Source of the DNA: Lactarius indigo
Taxonomy: Eukaryota > Basidiomycota > Agaricomycetes > Russulales > Russulaceae
DNA length: 64,000 nucleotides
Reading direction: 5' to 3'
NCBI GenBank assembly: GCA_025766275.1
Contig: JAFKAC010000005.1
Location: forward strand, 1,364,001 to 1,428,000
The translations under genes and the position numbers were made by a program. Below are positions 53,298 to 64,000 of this stretch, piece by piece. Numbering within the stretch: position 1 is the stretch's first letter; each line of letters starts with the position of its first letter. The notes beneath the pieces are model-generated. The model ran no database searches and was not told the DNA's origin. It was given only the letters and a program-made list of their open reading frames with translations.

Positions 53298-55852
53298 TTA
53301 TGGCATCGCTACAAGTCTCTTTTCGTCAGGCTCTCGCTGTAATTTATCGATTTGATTGCTACGTCCTCATTAACTGCACTGTTGACCCCCATAGAGTCAC
53401 CGCCGCCACTGAGATCAACACCCGCATTCATTAGGGTGCTGTTAGTGAAGTCATGGTTTAGACCAGTTCAAAATTGTTGCACCAATTGTCCTGTTGAAAG
53501 CGCTATAAGCTGCCGAACTTCCTGCCGAAAGTCAGCTTTCGCGTTCGTGCAGGCGCACAGGAGCTGCCAAAAATGGGTCAGTAGTCAAACGACCTCAGAC
53601 TCGGATCTCAGCTTTGTCGTACCGAACCATACAGACGCAACCGAATCAATCGATTCGTCATTCGTCATGGAACGTACTGTATTTCAATTTCAGAGCTACT
53701 TCCCGGAGGTGGGTTGATGATAGAGAAGGGTCGAGGAACCCCTAAGCATCACCTCACCCTTCGTGGCTTCACTGGTTACTGAAGCTTTTGTTCCGATGTT
53801 CCACCCCCCACCTCCTCGGCCTGTCCTAAATTCCACTGCACATTCCGATCTGAGAAGCTTCCATCCCCTTTATTCATGTCCCAATTGCATCATACTTGCT
53901 AGACTGACTAGGTTGCCATCCCAGTACACGCCGGGCATGGATTCACCATTTTTGACCTGCCCGGATCCTGGCCGTGACTTGATCCTCTGGCCAAACAACG
54001 GCTACAAGTCGGGTATTGTACCGTTAAGTCGGTAGTCAAAGTGACCTCATTCCCGGAACACTGGCTATCTCCTGGATCTCCCGATTTTGTGTAATAGTAT
54101 TAAAGTTTGGTTCGGGTAAGTTCCTTTCTTTTTCTTCCTGACATCTGTGAGCTGAACCAAGGTGAACAAAGTAGTCCTCGATTGCTTTGGCTATTAAGAG
54201 TATCTAGTACAACATTTAGACCATTTAGAGTCCAGTGAAATGCTCTTTGGAGACAACGATACTTCATATCTATCGTTCGAACTTTGGTACTTCAGTTCGA
54301 ACTGACCCTTAATGGTATACTACTTGGTCTTCCGGTGGTCCTCCGTTATTCCAGATATTTAAGCCCACACACCGTGTGATTTTGATTTTCATACCACCTC
54401 GGGCAGGATCCTACCGGTACAATCAATGTGAAATCAAGTCTTGTAAGAACCAACCCAAGTTGGTGAGTGGTGAGTGGTGTTTATGGTTTCGTATGCATAA
54501 ATACAGCACGTACATATACCCGACTAGAACACGCTTGATAATCAACATATCTATCCCCAGCTATTCCACAGTCCCCGGCATTAAGGATTTTATAAGTCTG
54601 TGTATCGAACCCCGACTCGGAGTTGGGCCCGGGGTCATTTTTTAGCTGAGCGCACGACATACACATGACCGGTCGCGGAGCTGCGGTGAGGAATGCGAGT
54701 CACTGTGGGCGAGTGGGGACTTTGGGGCAGAGTGGCGGACCGGTCCTGAAATTCGGCCCGAAACTTGAAGAGGGAGTTGAAGTGTTTCACTTGCATTGAC
54801 CACCACTAGTACGCATAGTTCAAGAACTTGAAGAGCTCGGAAACTCTGCTGGTGCTAGGTCTGCTAGGTCAGAACCTAGATGTGATTCGGAGTACTCTAC
54901 TAGCTCTAGTTGAACTGCCCTAGAACTTGACTAGTCCCCTATAGCTGCGTCAAAACCTTGGCCAAAACTAGTACTAGTAGTAAGACACTAGGAGCACTAG
55001 ATCTAGTACTTCTACCCAGAATACGTTTTGTTGGCACACTGGTGCTGTGCCCAAGCGACTCCCGCAACCTCCGTTGTAAATCATTGCGGTCACTCCCACT
55101 CCCTAGCTGATTTTCAAGTCGCTGAACGTATCAAGCAAAGATTTGCCAAGTTGCGAACGCTGTTCCCACGCCTAAATATTAGCTAAACCCGGAGTAAACG
55201 TCCCGGTGAATGTGCTTGGCGTCGACCCATGTGCGGTCTTCAATTAGGGCATTTTTCGGAACTATATCGTTTGCTCTCATTTGCACCTCAACATACCAAC
55301 CATCGTCAAGCCTGCGACTGACCTCTTTTTTCTAAATCACTTGAGCAACCGGATGGCATCTTCATTCCGTCTAGCCGACCCTGACATCTTTTTTTTTTTT
55401 CACATTCCGTTCACATGCTTGCGCGAGCAAAACATGTCCTAGCTTGTCCTCGTGCTTTATATTTTTATCTCAGGAATGGCATCTCTCCCGGCTGTGTTCA
55501 CTGGTGTCAAGTGAGCGTCAAGAACTGAATGTACTACCCGAGTGCTGGTGTGCCTCGTCCTAGGGTCTCTTCGTAGTTCTCGTTGGTGTCACGTATTCGC
55601 ATTCGCCGGTGAGGCTTCCTTTGCGCTCAACACTGTCACGCTTGGTCTCGGCTCGTGGAAATTCCGAGTGTCGACTAACGTTCGATTTTCGGTGGCCTTA
55701 ATGCGCCGCTATTTGGTCCCTTTTCCATCCCTTACGGTGTTAAGACGGGAGTGGCGGAACCCAAAAAAATCAGGAACGTAAGACCTTTACTAGTAATGGC
55801 AAACTATTTGATAGCACGCAGCAATTCTCCTGTTGTTACTGCTAAGCTGTCA
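53298..55852. other. Gene-poor stretch, about 2.5 kb
   Basis: No open frame of believable quality is present on either strand. The sequence is AT-rich between 54100 and 54650, has a CTAG-dense patch (separate entry) and a T-rich run near 55390. It may be decayed mobile DNA, but I see no terminal repeats or transposase remains. Confidence 0.45.
54806..55006. repeat. CTAG-dense patch
   Basis: The tetranucleotide CTAG occurs 13 times in 201 bases, often as ACTAGT or CTAGGT, mixed with GAACTTGA-like words. Random sequence would hold about one. There is no exact tandem period. Origin unknown. Confidence 0.6.
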
Positions 55853-56250
55853 CTCATTTTAACGCCTAAGACGCGGACCATCGGGCAGGTTCCTAGGCCT
55901 GCTTATGACTTAACTTTCTTGAGAGAATTCCTTATTCTGTCGTATCTGTCGATCGCCGTACTTTCGTTTCACTAGCTCCAACGAGGCAAGATTGGTTTCT
56001 TTCCTTGAGCAAACCACGAGGTCCGTCCCGTCGTATTTCGGCTGCGACCTTTTGAACCCGGAATTTCCAGACATACCCGCTCCCCGCCCTGGGGACCTGA
56101 GTACCTTGGCTCTGGCTCTGTATCTCTAGTGGAAACGAGCCCGATTACTTTGCTCTATCACGAATGTGGTCCGCGGCCATGTGATTGAACCGGGCCATCA
56201 GCTTCTTGGCCCAACTTTGGTAGTATCACCACACAATCCGACAGCTCAAC
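55853..56250 (+). repeat. Direct repeat, copy 1 (promoter-like segment)
   Basis: This is an imperfect direct copy of the segment just upstream of the AMP-binding pseudogene. Shared blocks include GAGAGAATTCCT, TCGTATCTGTCGATCGCCGT, GGGGACCTGAGTACCTTGGC and ACCACACAA. Compared with copy 2 it has a longer middle (near 55970-56025) and lacks the TATAAAA. Confidence 0.8.
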
Positions 56251-56261
56251 AAGTTCCATCC

Positions 56262-56621
56262 GCATCTTAACGCCCAAGAGACGGTCCATCAGACAAGTTC
56301 CTAGCTTTCATACTTTTCTTGAGAGAATTCCTCATTCTATCGTATCTGTCGATCGCCGTACTTTCGTTAATCAAGCACGAGGCTCATCTCGTCGTACTTC
56401 GGTTGTGGCTTTCTGAATCCGGAATTCTAGACATAACCGCTCACCGCCTTGGGGACCTGAGTACCTTGGCTCTGGCTCTGTTTCACTGGTGGGTGCAAGT
56501 CCGATTACTTCGCTTTATCGAGAATGTGCGGCCTGGGCCGTGGCCATGTGCTTGTCCCATGGCTCTAAGTGACCCAGCTTTGGTATAAAATGCATCACCA
56601 CACAACGCCACAGCTCCACGG
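56262..56621 (+). repeat. Direct repeat, copy 2 (promoter-like segment)
   Basis: This is the second copy of the repeat. It ends about 17 bases before the start codon of the AMP-binding gene, so the repeat covers what was the proximal promoter. The two copies lie head to tail with almost no spacer. Confidence 0.8.
56584..56590 (+). promoter_or_regulatory. TATA box (TATAAAA)
   Basis: A perfect TATAAAA lies 49-55 bases upstream of the ATG at 56639. The corresponding place in the upstream repeat copy reads GGTAGTATC and lacks it. Confidence 0.45.
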
Positions 56622-56638
56622 TTCTGTTTTTCCTTCAC

Positions 56639-59600
56639 ATGGTCAACCTCTCGGCACAGGGTCAGCATCTCTTTAAGGAGTCCAACTTTGGGGATCACCG
56701 CGACATGCCTTTCCACTACGTCTACCAAGCGATCACATACCATGCGGCCGCTCATCCTGATTTCGAATATCTTGACGACAAACTATCGCATTCCGAACTG
56801 AAGCGCAGAGGGAACATCCTAGCTGCCTGCCTTCGATCCATGGGTATCCGACCTGACTCTCGTGTAATTGTAACTCGGTCTACCCTAGAACACCTTATCA
56901 GATACTCTAAAAGTGTCTTGATCTTGGATTCAGCTGAATTTCATCACCACATACGAGATATGGGTACCCTGGTACTTCCCCTAGACGACTTTGCATTTCG
57001 AAATAACGCCACTCCTCACGCTGAGCTCCATGAGTTATCACACCCTTCTGGTGAAATTTACACGTCAGGTAACGCTTTACTTGGCTGCCATGCTCGGTAT
57101 ATCAATGCGACTACGCAGGTATTACTAGTAAGCTAGAGAGCGTGAAAGCCTCACACACTAACGTAATACACCGTGCGTGACCACCTTGCTATGTCTGTGT
57201 CTAGAGCTAATCATGGGCCACCAGTGGTTTGCTCATCCCCCTGGGACATCGGAATGCGCCATGTTTCTCAACTATTGAGCACCACATTTGATACATCCTC
57301 ATTGGTACCCATTATGATATTGCTTAAATTGCCGTTGACCTCTGAGCCATTGTCCTTAGGAGATCCTGGGCTCGCTTTCTAACGGTTGTATACTTTGTAT
57401 TCGAGGGGAGACGTCAAAGGGAGAGCGTGGCATTCTGAAAACGGTGGACATTCTTATAGCTACCCCCTCGATGCTGAGTACGTAACCTACTAGCGGTGGG
57501 ATACATTACTTATTTCTCTCCGTAGTGCCTTACAATCCTAAGGATTACCCTAGGATTCAGGTGGCAGCGGCTGGCGAGGCCCGCCTGCAAAGTGGGAGCA
57601 ACCACCTTTCATTGCTACACGCACTTAAATGATTGCATATGATAGATCTTACAGACAACGCTAGGGCGGAAGGTGCGACCTTCTACAATTGCTATGGGCG
57701 AACCAAGGTACATGTCTCTGAATCTTGGAGGTTGTCAAATAACATTACCTGCTTAGGTCATTGCAAAGTCGCATGTACGAAGACCGACCCTGAGCATAGA
57801 ACCCCCCACCCCTAACGTATCCGTTCTGAATGAGGGTGGGAATCCACTGCCTATCGGACAGGTTGGCGTAATGTGGGCTGGTGGTACAGGCATCAGTCGT
57901 GGCTACCTCGACTTACCCGACAAGAGTACGGAGCGCTACAGGGTCGACCCATTTTCAGGGAATAGGTAGGTCCTTTCAACCGCCTTCAACGTCTCTTGAC
58001 TAACTCGACCTGTTATCGTTGTTAGCGCCAAACTCGAGTTTCCACCTGCAACTTACAAGGGAGTCATCGCGCGGGGTACTACCGTCGATCCAGAGAAGGT
58101 GCTGACTGAAGTTTGTGGTACCACGCGGCCAGTGTTGCGGTTCCCGAGCGACAATAATGTGTCACTTTCAACACTCGAGAAAGCCGATCTTTGGGATGGG
58201 TATGAAGACGACATCCTTCCACCGAAGCGGCAAGGGAGATATCTCCGGAACCTTCGCCACCAGATCTTTTCGCTATATCGTCGCTTATTTGGCATTGTCT
58301 TTGCTGTTAACGTGTCAATCGTCATCGCCATTTTATGCCAAGGCGGGGCGAATGCCCAGCGTCTCGGCCTCATTGTCATAGCTAACCTGTCGAGCTCCAT
58401 CTTCATGCGACAGGACTACGTGATTAACGCGTTCTTCACCGTGTTCTGCGCGGTTCCACTTTCGTATGTGGTGAATTCATATATTCCTACGTCTACTCAT
58501 GTGCACGAGCAGATGGCCTCTATGCATTCGTACAATATGTGCACGTGTTTATCATATTGGAGGACGTGAGTCGACTATCATGTTGCTTGCCATGAGTTTC
58601 ACTGGTTCACGGTGCTTACAAGTACACTCCGGTTTTGCCATCTCTGGCGTTGTATGGTTGACTCTGTTCGCGGGCCAAGCGACACGAGAACTTCTTAACG
58701 CCGGGCCGGTAGGTCAAAAATCCATCAACGAGAAATTACGTCTGACAATAGATTGAACAAGACCTCACCCTTGACTGTAGTTCTCACATACTGCATCCTA
58801 GTGCTACTACTTGGCATCGTTATCAGTGCAATTCCAGCTCTGCGTTCGAAACATCATAACCGTTTCGAAGTTACGCACCGCTTCTTGGGATGGACTGCCA
58901 CGCTTTTAGTGTGGTGTCAGGTGCGTCCACAAGCTGATGGCCTTGACATAGCTGATAGAATAGCAAATTCAGGTCATATCGTTAACGAACGACTATAGGC
59001 GTCAGGACCAATCTTTCGGGCACAGTCTCCTTCATGCCGCGCCTTTTTGGCTAGTTTTGGCCATGACCATTTCTATAGCGCTCCCGTGGGTTCGGCTGAG
59101 GAAGGTCCCGGTACGCACCGTGGTTCTTTCGAGCCACGCTGTCAGGCTATACTTTGATTACGGTAGGTGTTCGGTTCAAATCAAGTTGGCTTATTAATCA
59201 CTCGCGATATTGTAGCTACACCAGTGGCAGGGAGCTTTGTCCGGATTTCTGACAGCCCTCTCATGGAGTGGCATAGTTTTGGCACAGTCGCAGAACCTGG
59301 AAAGCAGGGTTTCTCTTTGGTCGTATCTCAGGCAGGAGACTGGACATCCAAAAAGATCCTGAATCCGCCAAGTGAAATATGGGTGCGCGGCATTCCAACC
59401 ATTGGATTTATCCATGTCGCACCTCTTTTCCGTCGTCTGCTTCTTGTCGCTACTGGAAGCGGGATTGGACCTTGCGTACCGTGCATTCTTGAACAACGCG
59501 TCCCTATTCGACTCCTGTGGACGTCTCCAAATGTGCGACAAACGTTCGGAGATGAATTGGTCGACACAATCCTAGAAAAGTCTCCAGATGCTGTCATTTA

Positions 59601-59823
59601 CGGTAAGACCTCACTCGTGGATGGAAGATTTTCTTACTGACTATTTTTCAAGATACTCGGGTGCATGGAAGGCCAGACATGGTCAAATTGACGTACCGGC
59701 TCGTCCGAGAGTTCGAAAGCGGAAGCTGTCTGCATAATTTCGAATCAGAAACTCACTCAGAAGGTCGTTTATGGTATGATGAGCAGAGGCATTCCAGCTT
59801 TCGGTGCGATTTGGGATTCGTGA
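56639..59823 (+). pseudogene. Decayed AMP-binding / ferric-reductase-like (TmpA-like) membrane fusion
   Basis: The intact family joins an adenylate-forming domain to a multi-pass membrane part and a C-terminal NAD(P)/flavin reductase-like domain, related to TmpA of Aspergillus. Here the N-terminus (FHYVYQAITYHAA, AACLRSMGIRPDSRV) is readable, but the next conserved stretch of about 30 residues is missing. The core YTSGTTGxPKG is broken after YTSG. Stops interrupt 57130-57650, with recognisable remains such as LKTVDILIATPSML and NPKDYPRIQVAA, and ATFYNCYGRTK in place of the GPTE motif. PIGQVGVMWAGGTGISRGYL survives near 57850, but the TGD/GR block after it is gone. The membrane and reductase parts (58040-59823) are better kept: IFSLYRRLFGIVF, HSGFAISGVVWLTLF, RSKHHNRFEVTHRFLGW, WVRGIPTIG and LLLVATGSGIGPCV, ending IISNQKLTQ with TGA. 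Frame breaks occur near 58500 and 59720. Confidence 0.82.
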
Positions 59824-60129
59824 GGGGGCACTTGTATCCATACTAACCTATCTTAAGCCTATCTTAAGTTTGTAGTTATGTTATGTAATGATGTATTTCA
59901 GACCAATGGACTTATCTGATTCAGTAGCACTCGCGATCTGACACTTGTTCACTTGTCAAAAAAGACCAGAGTCTACGCATCTGGTATTCCGAGTTGCACC
60001 GTACTCCCAGTGGCATCATTTCTGAGAACCAGTGAGCGTCTTTGGAAGTCATCCCCATCCTCACGCTCTAAGGTCCGTGTGCTAAATCAGTTGGTAACTA
60101 CAACTCGAACACGCCAGACAGACAGTCGG
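59824..60129. other. Intergenic
   Basis: This is a short AT-rich spacer upstream of the SET gene. Nothing is recognised. Confidence 0.4.
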
Positions 60130-61660
60130 ATGGGGCTTGACAGCCTCAATCTACGTCTCGACCCTCATGCCATCTCCAGGAACAAGGCGGTTGCTAAGAT
60201 CGAGTTCACCCCTGGTTCCCTTATCGCAGTGGCTCAGCCCCTTACAACTGCTCTCCTTCCCGTCGAAAAGGAACAACGCTGTGACCTTTGCCATAGTCGT
60301 CCCCAACATAACGGCCGCCTTCTCAAGTGTACAGGATGTGCATCGCATTGGTATTGTGATGCCCAATGTACCGGCCTAGCTCCTTTCAATGCGAACATTT
60401 TCCCTAAAATTTCTTCAATCTAGGTCAAGCCGTCGCATGGAAAGCACATCACAGGAAAATCTGCGGATCATATTCCCGCTTCATCGCTTCTCCCGCATAT
60501 GTTTCCCTCTCAGTTCAAGACAAAATGGACTCATTGCTTCTATCCCAGCTCAGTGTAGAGATATTGTCATCCGACCCTCCCCCTCAACAACCATCTCTCT
60601 TGGCTATTTTTGAGTCGTTGATACCGTCCAGGTCTCCTCCACACCAGCTGCCTCCCATGTTGGTGCGGTTGAATAGTCCGGATTCTCGGAACCGGCTGCT
60701 AGATCTCTATTCACGATTTGGGAACAATAACTTTGTTCTGCACTCCCACCTTGTCTCGTTTGGGCACGGGATTTATCCGCTGGCGAGTCGACTATTCAAT
60801 CACTCTTGTGTGCCAAATGCGGCTGTTCGTTACTCTTTGATGCAAGGTCGCCCTCCTTCTATGGAAGTCGTCGCGCTAAGAAAAATTGCCGCTGAGGAGG
60901 AGGTGTGTGAACTTTCTAGCCCAGTCCCGGAGCTAATCCTATACTGTTCCAGGTTTGCATTCCTTATGTGGACCCCGCATTGCCTTTTGGTGATAGGGAA
61001 CGGGCCTTAAACATTATCTATGGGTTCTCTTGTTCCTGTCCCCTGTGTGATTTTCAAAGAGCCATCGCGCCTTTACTTTCAGGCCTTGACATTTCCCCGC
61101 AAAACCGACAGCACCTCCTTGAGTTCACCCTGTGCCTGACAAATGTGTCACATACACATCGGGACACATTACAGGACTTCTCGAAAATTCCTCCATCGTT
61201 GCACTCTCTGTTTCATCCGTCCGTTCTCCCAACACTGGCAGAATCATTTAGCTCAAAGTCTCACGGTCCGGCACCCGAATCAGCACTACACGACGGTCTT
61301 GCACTGTTAGCTCTGTACCATCTGATATACCCACCCAATTACCCACAAATAGGTCAGTCAGTCATCTTGATTGAGATTTGTTGATGAACATGTGTCATCT
61401 CAGGTCTGCATGCACTTGAAGCGGCGAAGACTGCCTGGAACGCGCTACTCTCAAAGGAATCCCGCGAAAGCGCCTACAATAAGCAGTTTCTTGAATTGGC
61501 CGTATGGTATCTTGGCATTGCACGACATGTCGTGGGTATTCTGGGGAAAGAAGGTGACGCCGGCGGCCCTTTGGCGGAGATAGATTTTCTGTCGGAACTC
61601 ATAAATAAGGAATTAAGTACGACGTACGACGGCGTAGATCGCCCGAACGAAATGCTCTAG
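60130..61660 (+). CDS. MYND-SET domain protein (SMYD-like lysine methyltransferase)
   Basis: This is a putative S-adenosylmethionine-dependent lysine methyltransferase of histones or other proteins. Domain order: the split SET start (SRNKAVAKIEFTPGSLIAV, residues about 17-36), a MYND zinc finger with CDLC, CTGC, WYCDAQC and HHRKIC (the third to fourth ligands join across an intron ending near 60424), and then the SET core. The core has NNFVLHS and the signature NHSCVPNAAV near 60800, with the AdoMet and catalytic residues. A post-SET segment GFSCSCPLCDF (about 61022-61055) gives three cysteines for zinc. A helical C-terminal region follows, with GLHALEAAKTAWNALLSKES after the last intron, and ends DRPNEML. 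About five exons; the start is the first ATG in frame. The closest type is fungal SMYD/SET5-like; substrates are unknown. Confidence 0.88.
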
Positions 61661-63232
61661 AAAGGTGCGCGTATGGTTACTTGAATAACCGCCGTTTGAT
61701 CATTTTTTCTGCTGATTGGAAAAATCGATGCACAGTATGATCCGGCACATGTACTGGACTTGGCGCTGTATCAGTATTCTACAGTAATAAGAGCGGACAC
61801 GGCCTCGTCCCTTCTTCCTGCGTGTTCGTGCTGTCCCTGGTGCCTTTGTTTGTTGACAGCCGATGGCACGGATTCATCCACAGGGACAGTGGACAGTGCG
61901 GATCACTAGCGTGGTCCGTGATGCCAGGTGCACGCAACTTGTCCGGATAGACAGGACACAGATGAACAGGAACCATTGTACGCCATCACACGTTCGCGTG
62001 TAGCACACTTGCTGTGTTCGTGTTAGTGTTCCTGGTGAGTTTGAGCACGGACTCCCTCCACACGATCATAGACTCTTCAAGCTAGTTTCATGACTGACAA
62101 AGGGGTTCACTGGCATTCCTCCACGACTTAATATCGGTTATTGTCGTCCTCCTGTGCTATACACCTGAGTTACTGGGTACCTTTTGGCGAACGCTGGCCA
62201 GAACATTTCTAGGTCCCAACACGTGTAATTGGAATCGTAATTACAACGTTGATCGCTGCTCGTCTCTGATAAAGCCTGGCCTGGGCAAACCGCATTTGGC
62301 GATATTTCGCTGTCTCGAAGAGTTTCACGACCGCTATCAGAATTCTTCAACGGAGCTTGAGATAGCCCAGTACCCGACGGCCAGTTCCGTTCAAGCTCCG
62401 TGTCTTGAAAGGCGCGCGAATCGTCTTGAGTATTAACTTAGCACCTTTAGGATATTAATTTGGTAGTTTGTTGTTCATCTTGCAAACTGTCGAACAGGAG
62501 CAACCCCATTGACGGGTGGCCGGACGTACGGCACAATTTATTGTCTCCACAGAAGCGACGCCTCATGGAGCTTTCCAACAAGAGATCCGTGTCAGCTCGA
62601 ACAGTTGTCCAGCCTTTTTTTTTTTATATAAAAAAAAAGTTCGAAAAGGAAGGTTGGTCGGATCACGTCGGTAGCAACAAGCAAGTGGAGACTCAAAGAA
62701 AGCAAAAAAAAAAAAAGAAAGAGGAATTACGTGTTGGTGTGTATATATATCCTGACACCTATACCGGTGGTTTGACGGAAGCAACAACGTGGTTGTCAAG
62801 TTGACACCGGACTGTCATCCATTATTTTCGAAAGCAGATTTCTTGGCAGATTTTCTGATCATTCGCAGTTCCGAGTCGTTCGTCTGGCATTCCCCGAAGG
62901 GGGCTGTTACAACAATGTGATCTGTGATCTGCAGTGGTGACCCGGTCACGGTCTGACCCAAGTTGCAGGAGACTTGTGGGCCGTTTTACAGTACGACTAC
63001 ATCCAAACCTATCGACCCCAGCAATGTAATCTAAAGCGACCTCCGTTTCCACCTTGAGACCTTCCCCCGCAACGGTGAACCTCTACAATTTTTTTTTTCG
63101 AAACCTTCATCGTACGGGGTCAAAAGGCACAGAACCGCCTGTTGTTCATTTGATCCAGTGAAAATTGCCAATGGATACAGTGTTGATCATACAGAAGTAC
63201 AATACAAGTGAAAAGGGTATGTCATTCTTCCA
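61661..63232. other. Intergenic, about 1.6 kb
   Basis: This stretch lies between the convergent SET and DUO1 genes. It has homopolymer-rich DNA near 62610-62720 (separate entry) and imperfect short repeats around GTTCGTG and CCTGGTG between 61800 and 62040. No gene is supported. Confidence 0.45.
62612..62639. repeat. Poly(T)-ATATA-poly(A) near-palindrome
   Basis: A run of 11 T, then ATATA, then a run of A forms a near-perfect inverted repeat. A second poly(A) run follows near 62706. It is low complexity and may slip or form a hairpin. Confidence 0.6.
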
Positions 63233-64000
63233 TCACGGCCGTTTCGATGTGCCCCGAGGTAGGCTTGTACCCCGCGATGAAGATGCAGACGATGATGGTC
63301 TCGCGATCTTTGAGGGGCCCGGAGCCGTGCCACTTGATGCCCTTGTATGGTTTCCCACGACAGTCGATGAGGCAGAGGCTACAGCAGAGCAGTTCACGAC
63401 GTCAGTATGGTACGGTGTCGTTCGTGAGCACAACGCACCAGCACTCGAAACACCTCTCGCCCCCGCGCGAGCACGCATGGATGCTCGCGTCCCACGTACC
63501 CCTCGCACACCACTCGTACTCCGCGGGGCCATCTTGTCTCTTCTCTCGCGCTCGAGCCGTTCTGCCTCATTGCGCAATGTGCGTTCCAGTTCTTCCTTTT
63601 CCCTTCGTTCTTTCTCCCTCTGTGCAGCAAGTCTGCGCTCCTCTTCCTCGCGACGCCGTTTCTCTTCCTGTGCACGTATTTCCTCCTCGAGAAACGCCTC
63701 GTCCTAGTAGACACGTCTTATTCAGTACGGTTATCCAGAGAATAACGAAAGGGACCACAATACCGCCTCAGCGCCCGTCCATCGCTCATCGAATATGAGC
63801 TGCGTGACCCGCTCAGACTTGGATAGGATGTTGATGTACCTGTTGAGCAACGCGTCTGTTTGCTCGAGCTGCTTCGCGACTCGCTTGTGTCGCAGGACGA
63901 CGACGGATGTAGATTAGTATGACTGAGACACGGAACAGCGGCTCACCTCCGTGCCCGCTTGCGTCTCTCGGAGCGCGTCGTTGTAGGATGCGAAAGCGCC
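63233..64000 (-). CDS. DUO1: DASH/Dam1 complex subunit DUO1 (5' end outside the window)
   Basis: DUO1 is a core part of the fungal Dam1/DASH ring, which couples kinetochores to microtubule plus ends. Three exons are visible on the minus strand. The first runs in from the edge (AFASYNDALRETQAGTE). The second (from about 63915) is RVAKQLEQTDALLNRYINIL then SKSERVTQLIFDERWTGAEA, the Duo1 signature. The third is a charged coiled coil, DEAFLEEEIRAQEEKRRREE, with REKERREKEELERTLRN after it. It then turns into a basic Gly/Arg tail (GVRGVRGTRASMRARAGARG), as in other fungal Duo1 proteins. The tail stays open to 63233, but the last 60 residues read like non-coding sequence, so the true end may be earlier or behind an intron beginning near 63460. 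The N-terminal residues lie beyond base 64000. Confidence 0.85.

Noticed and set aside
53352..53717. Open frame of 121 codons after RAD50
   Set aside because: Ser/Thr-rich translation without family features, in a gene-poor area; no recognisable transposon protein.
61780..62040. Possible terminal repeats of a mobile element
   Set aside because: The similar words (GTTCGTG, CCTGGTG, GGACAG) are short and imperfect, with no target-site duplication or coding remains.
62460..62804. Open frame of 114 codons over poly(T)/poly(A) tracts
   Set aside because: It exists only because homopolymers encode Phe and Lys runs; the rest is not protein-like.
63165..63707. Plus-strand Ser/Arg-rich frame at the right edge
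   Set aside because: It is antisense to the DUO1 coiled-coil exon; the minus-strand reading is clearly the real one.

Overview
The window reads as nuclear DNA of a filamentous basidiomycete, most likely a mushroom-forming agaricomycete. Almost every gene is cut by many short GT..AG introns of about 45-65 bases. Genes lie on both strands with short spacers, there are no operons, and the gene content is fungal: Dam1/DASH subunit DUO1, Pet127, a PH/GRAM sterol glucosyltransferase, a DUF6533-type membrane protein, and an AMP-binding/ferric-reductase-like fusion. I saw no rRNA, convincing tRNA, CRISPR array, intact transposon or virus.

Layout. 0.8-5.9 kb: a branched-chain 2-oxo acid dehydrogenase E1-alpha gene diverges from a single-pass cell-surface protein, followed by a small basic protein gene. 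6.3-12.5 kb: housekeeping genes for DAHP synthase, TIM9, a BCP/PrxQ peroxiredoxin and a nitronate monooxygenase. 12.6-15.9 kb: the spindle-checkpoint kinase MPS1. 17.8-27.4 kb: two tandem sterol 3-beta-glucosyltransferase paralogues. 29.4-32.8 kb: a DUF6533-like membrane protein and an ERG26-like sterol dehydrogenase. 33.5-38.3 kb: a gene carrying PLK4-type polo boxes but no visible kinase domain, divergent from an M3 metallopeptidase. 38.6-40.8 kb: a universal stress domain protein. 41.5-53.3 kb: a compact block PET127 / ARL8 / RPN13 / SCOC-like / RAD50. 53.3-56.6 kb: gene-poor DNA with a CTAG-dense patch and a duplicated promoter-like segment. 56.6-59.8 kb: a decaying AMP-binding/TmpA-like gene. 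60.1-61.7 kb: a MYND-SET protein. 63.2 kb to the end: DUO1, running off the edge.

Themes. Three genes belong to the mitotic apparatus (MPS1, DUO1, and the polo-box gene by homology), three act on sterols (two glucosyltransferases and the ERG26-like enzyme), and several are mitochondrial (BCKDHA, TIM9, PET127). I see no sign that these sets are functional clusters.

Caveat. Several conserved genes that should be intact (MPS1, the ERG26-like gene, the metallopeptidase, the polo-box gene) carry single-base frame breaks inside conserved exons. Base-level indel errors in the sequence are the simplest explanation. The AMP-binding fusion is different: it has lost whole conserved segments and looks like a real pseudogene. 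Outer bounds of multi-exon genes are given as the CDS span; internal exons are given only where I could check phase by hand.
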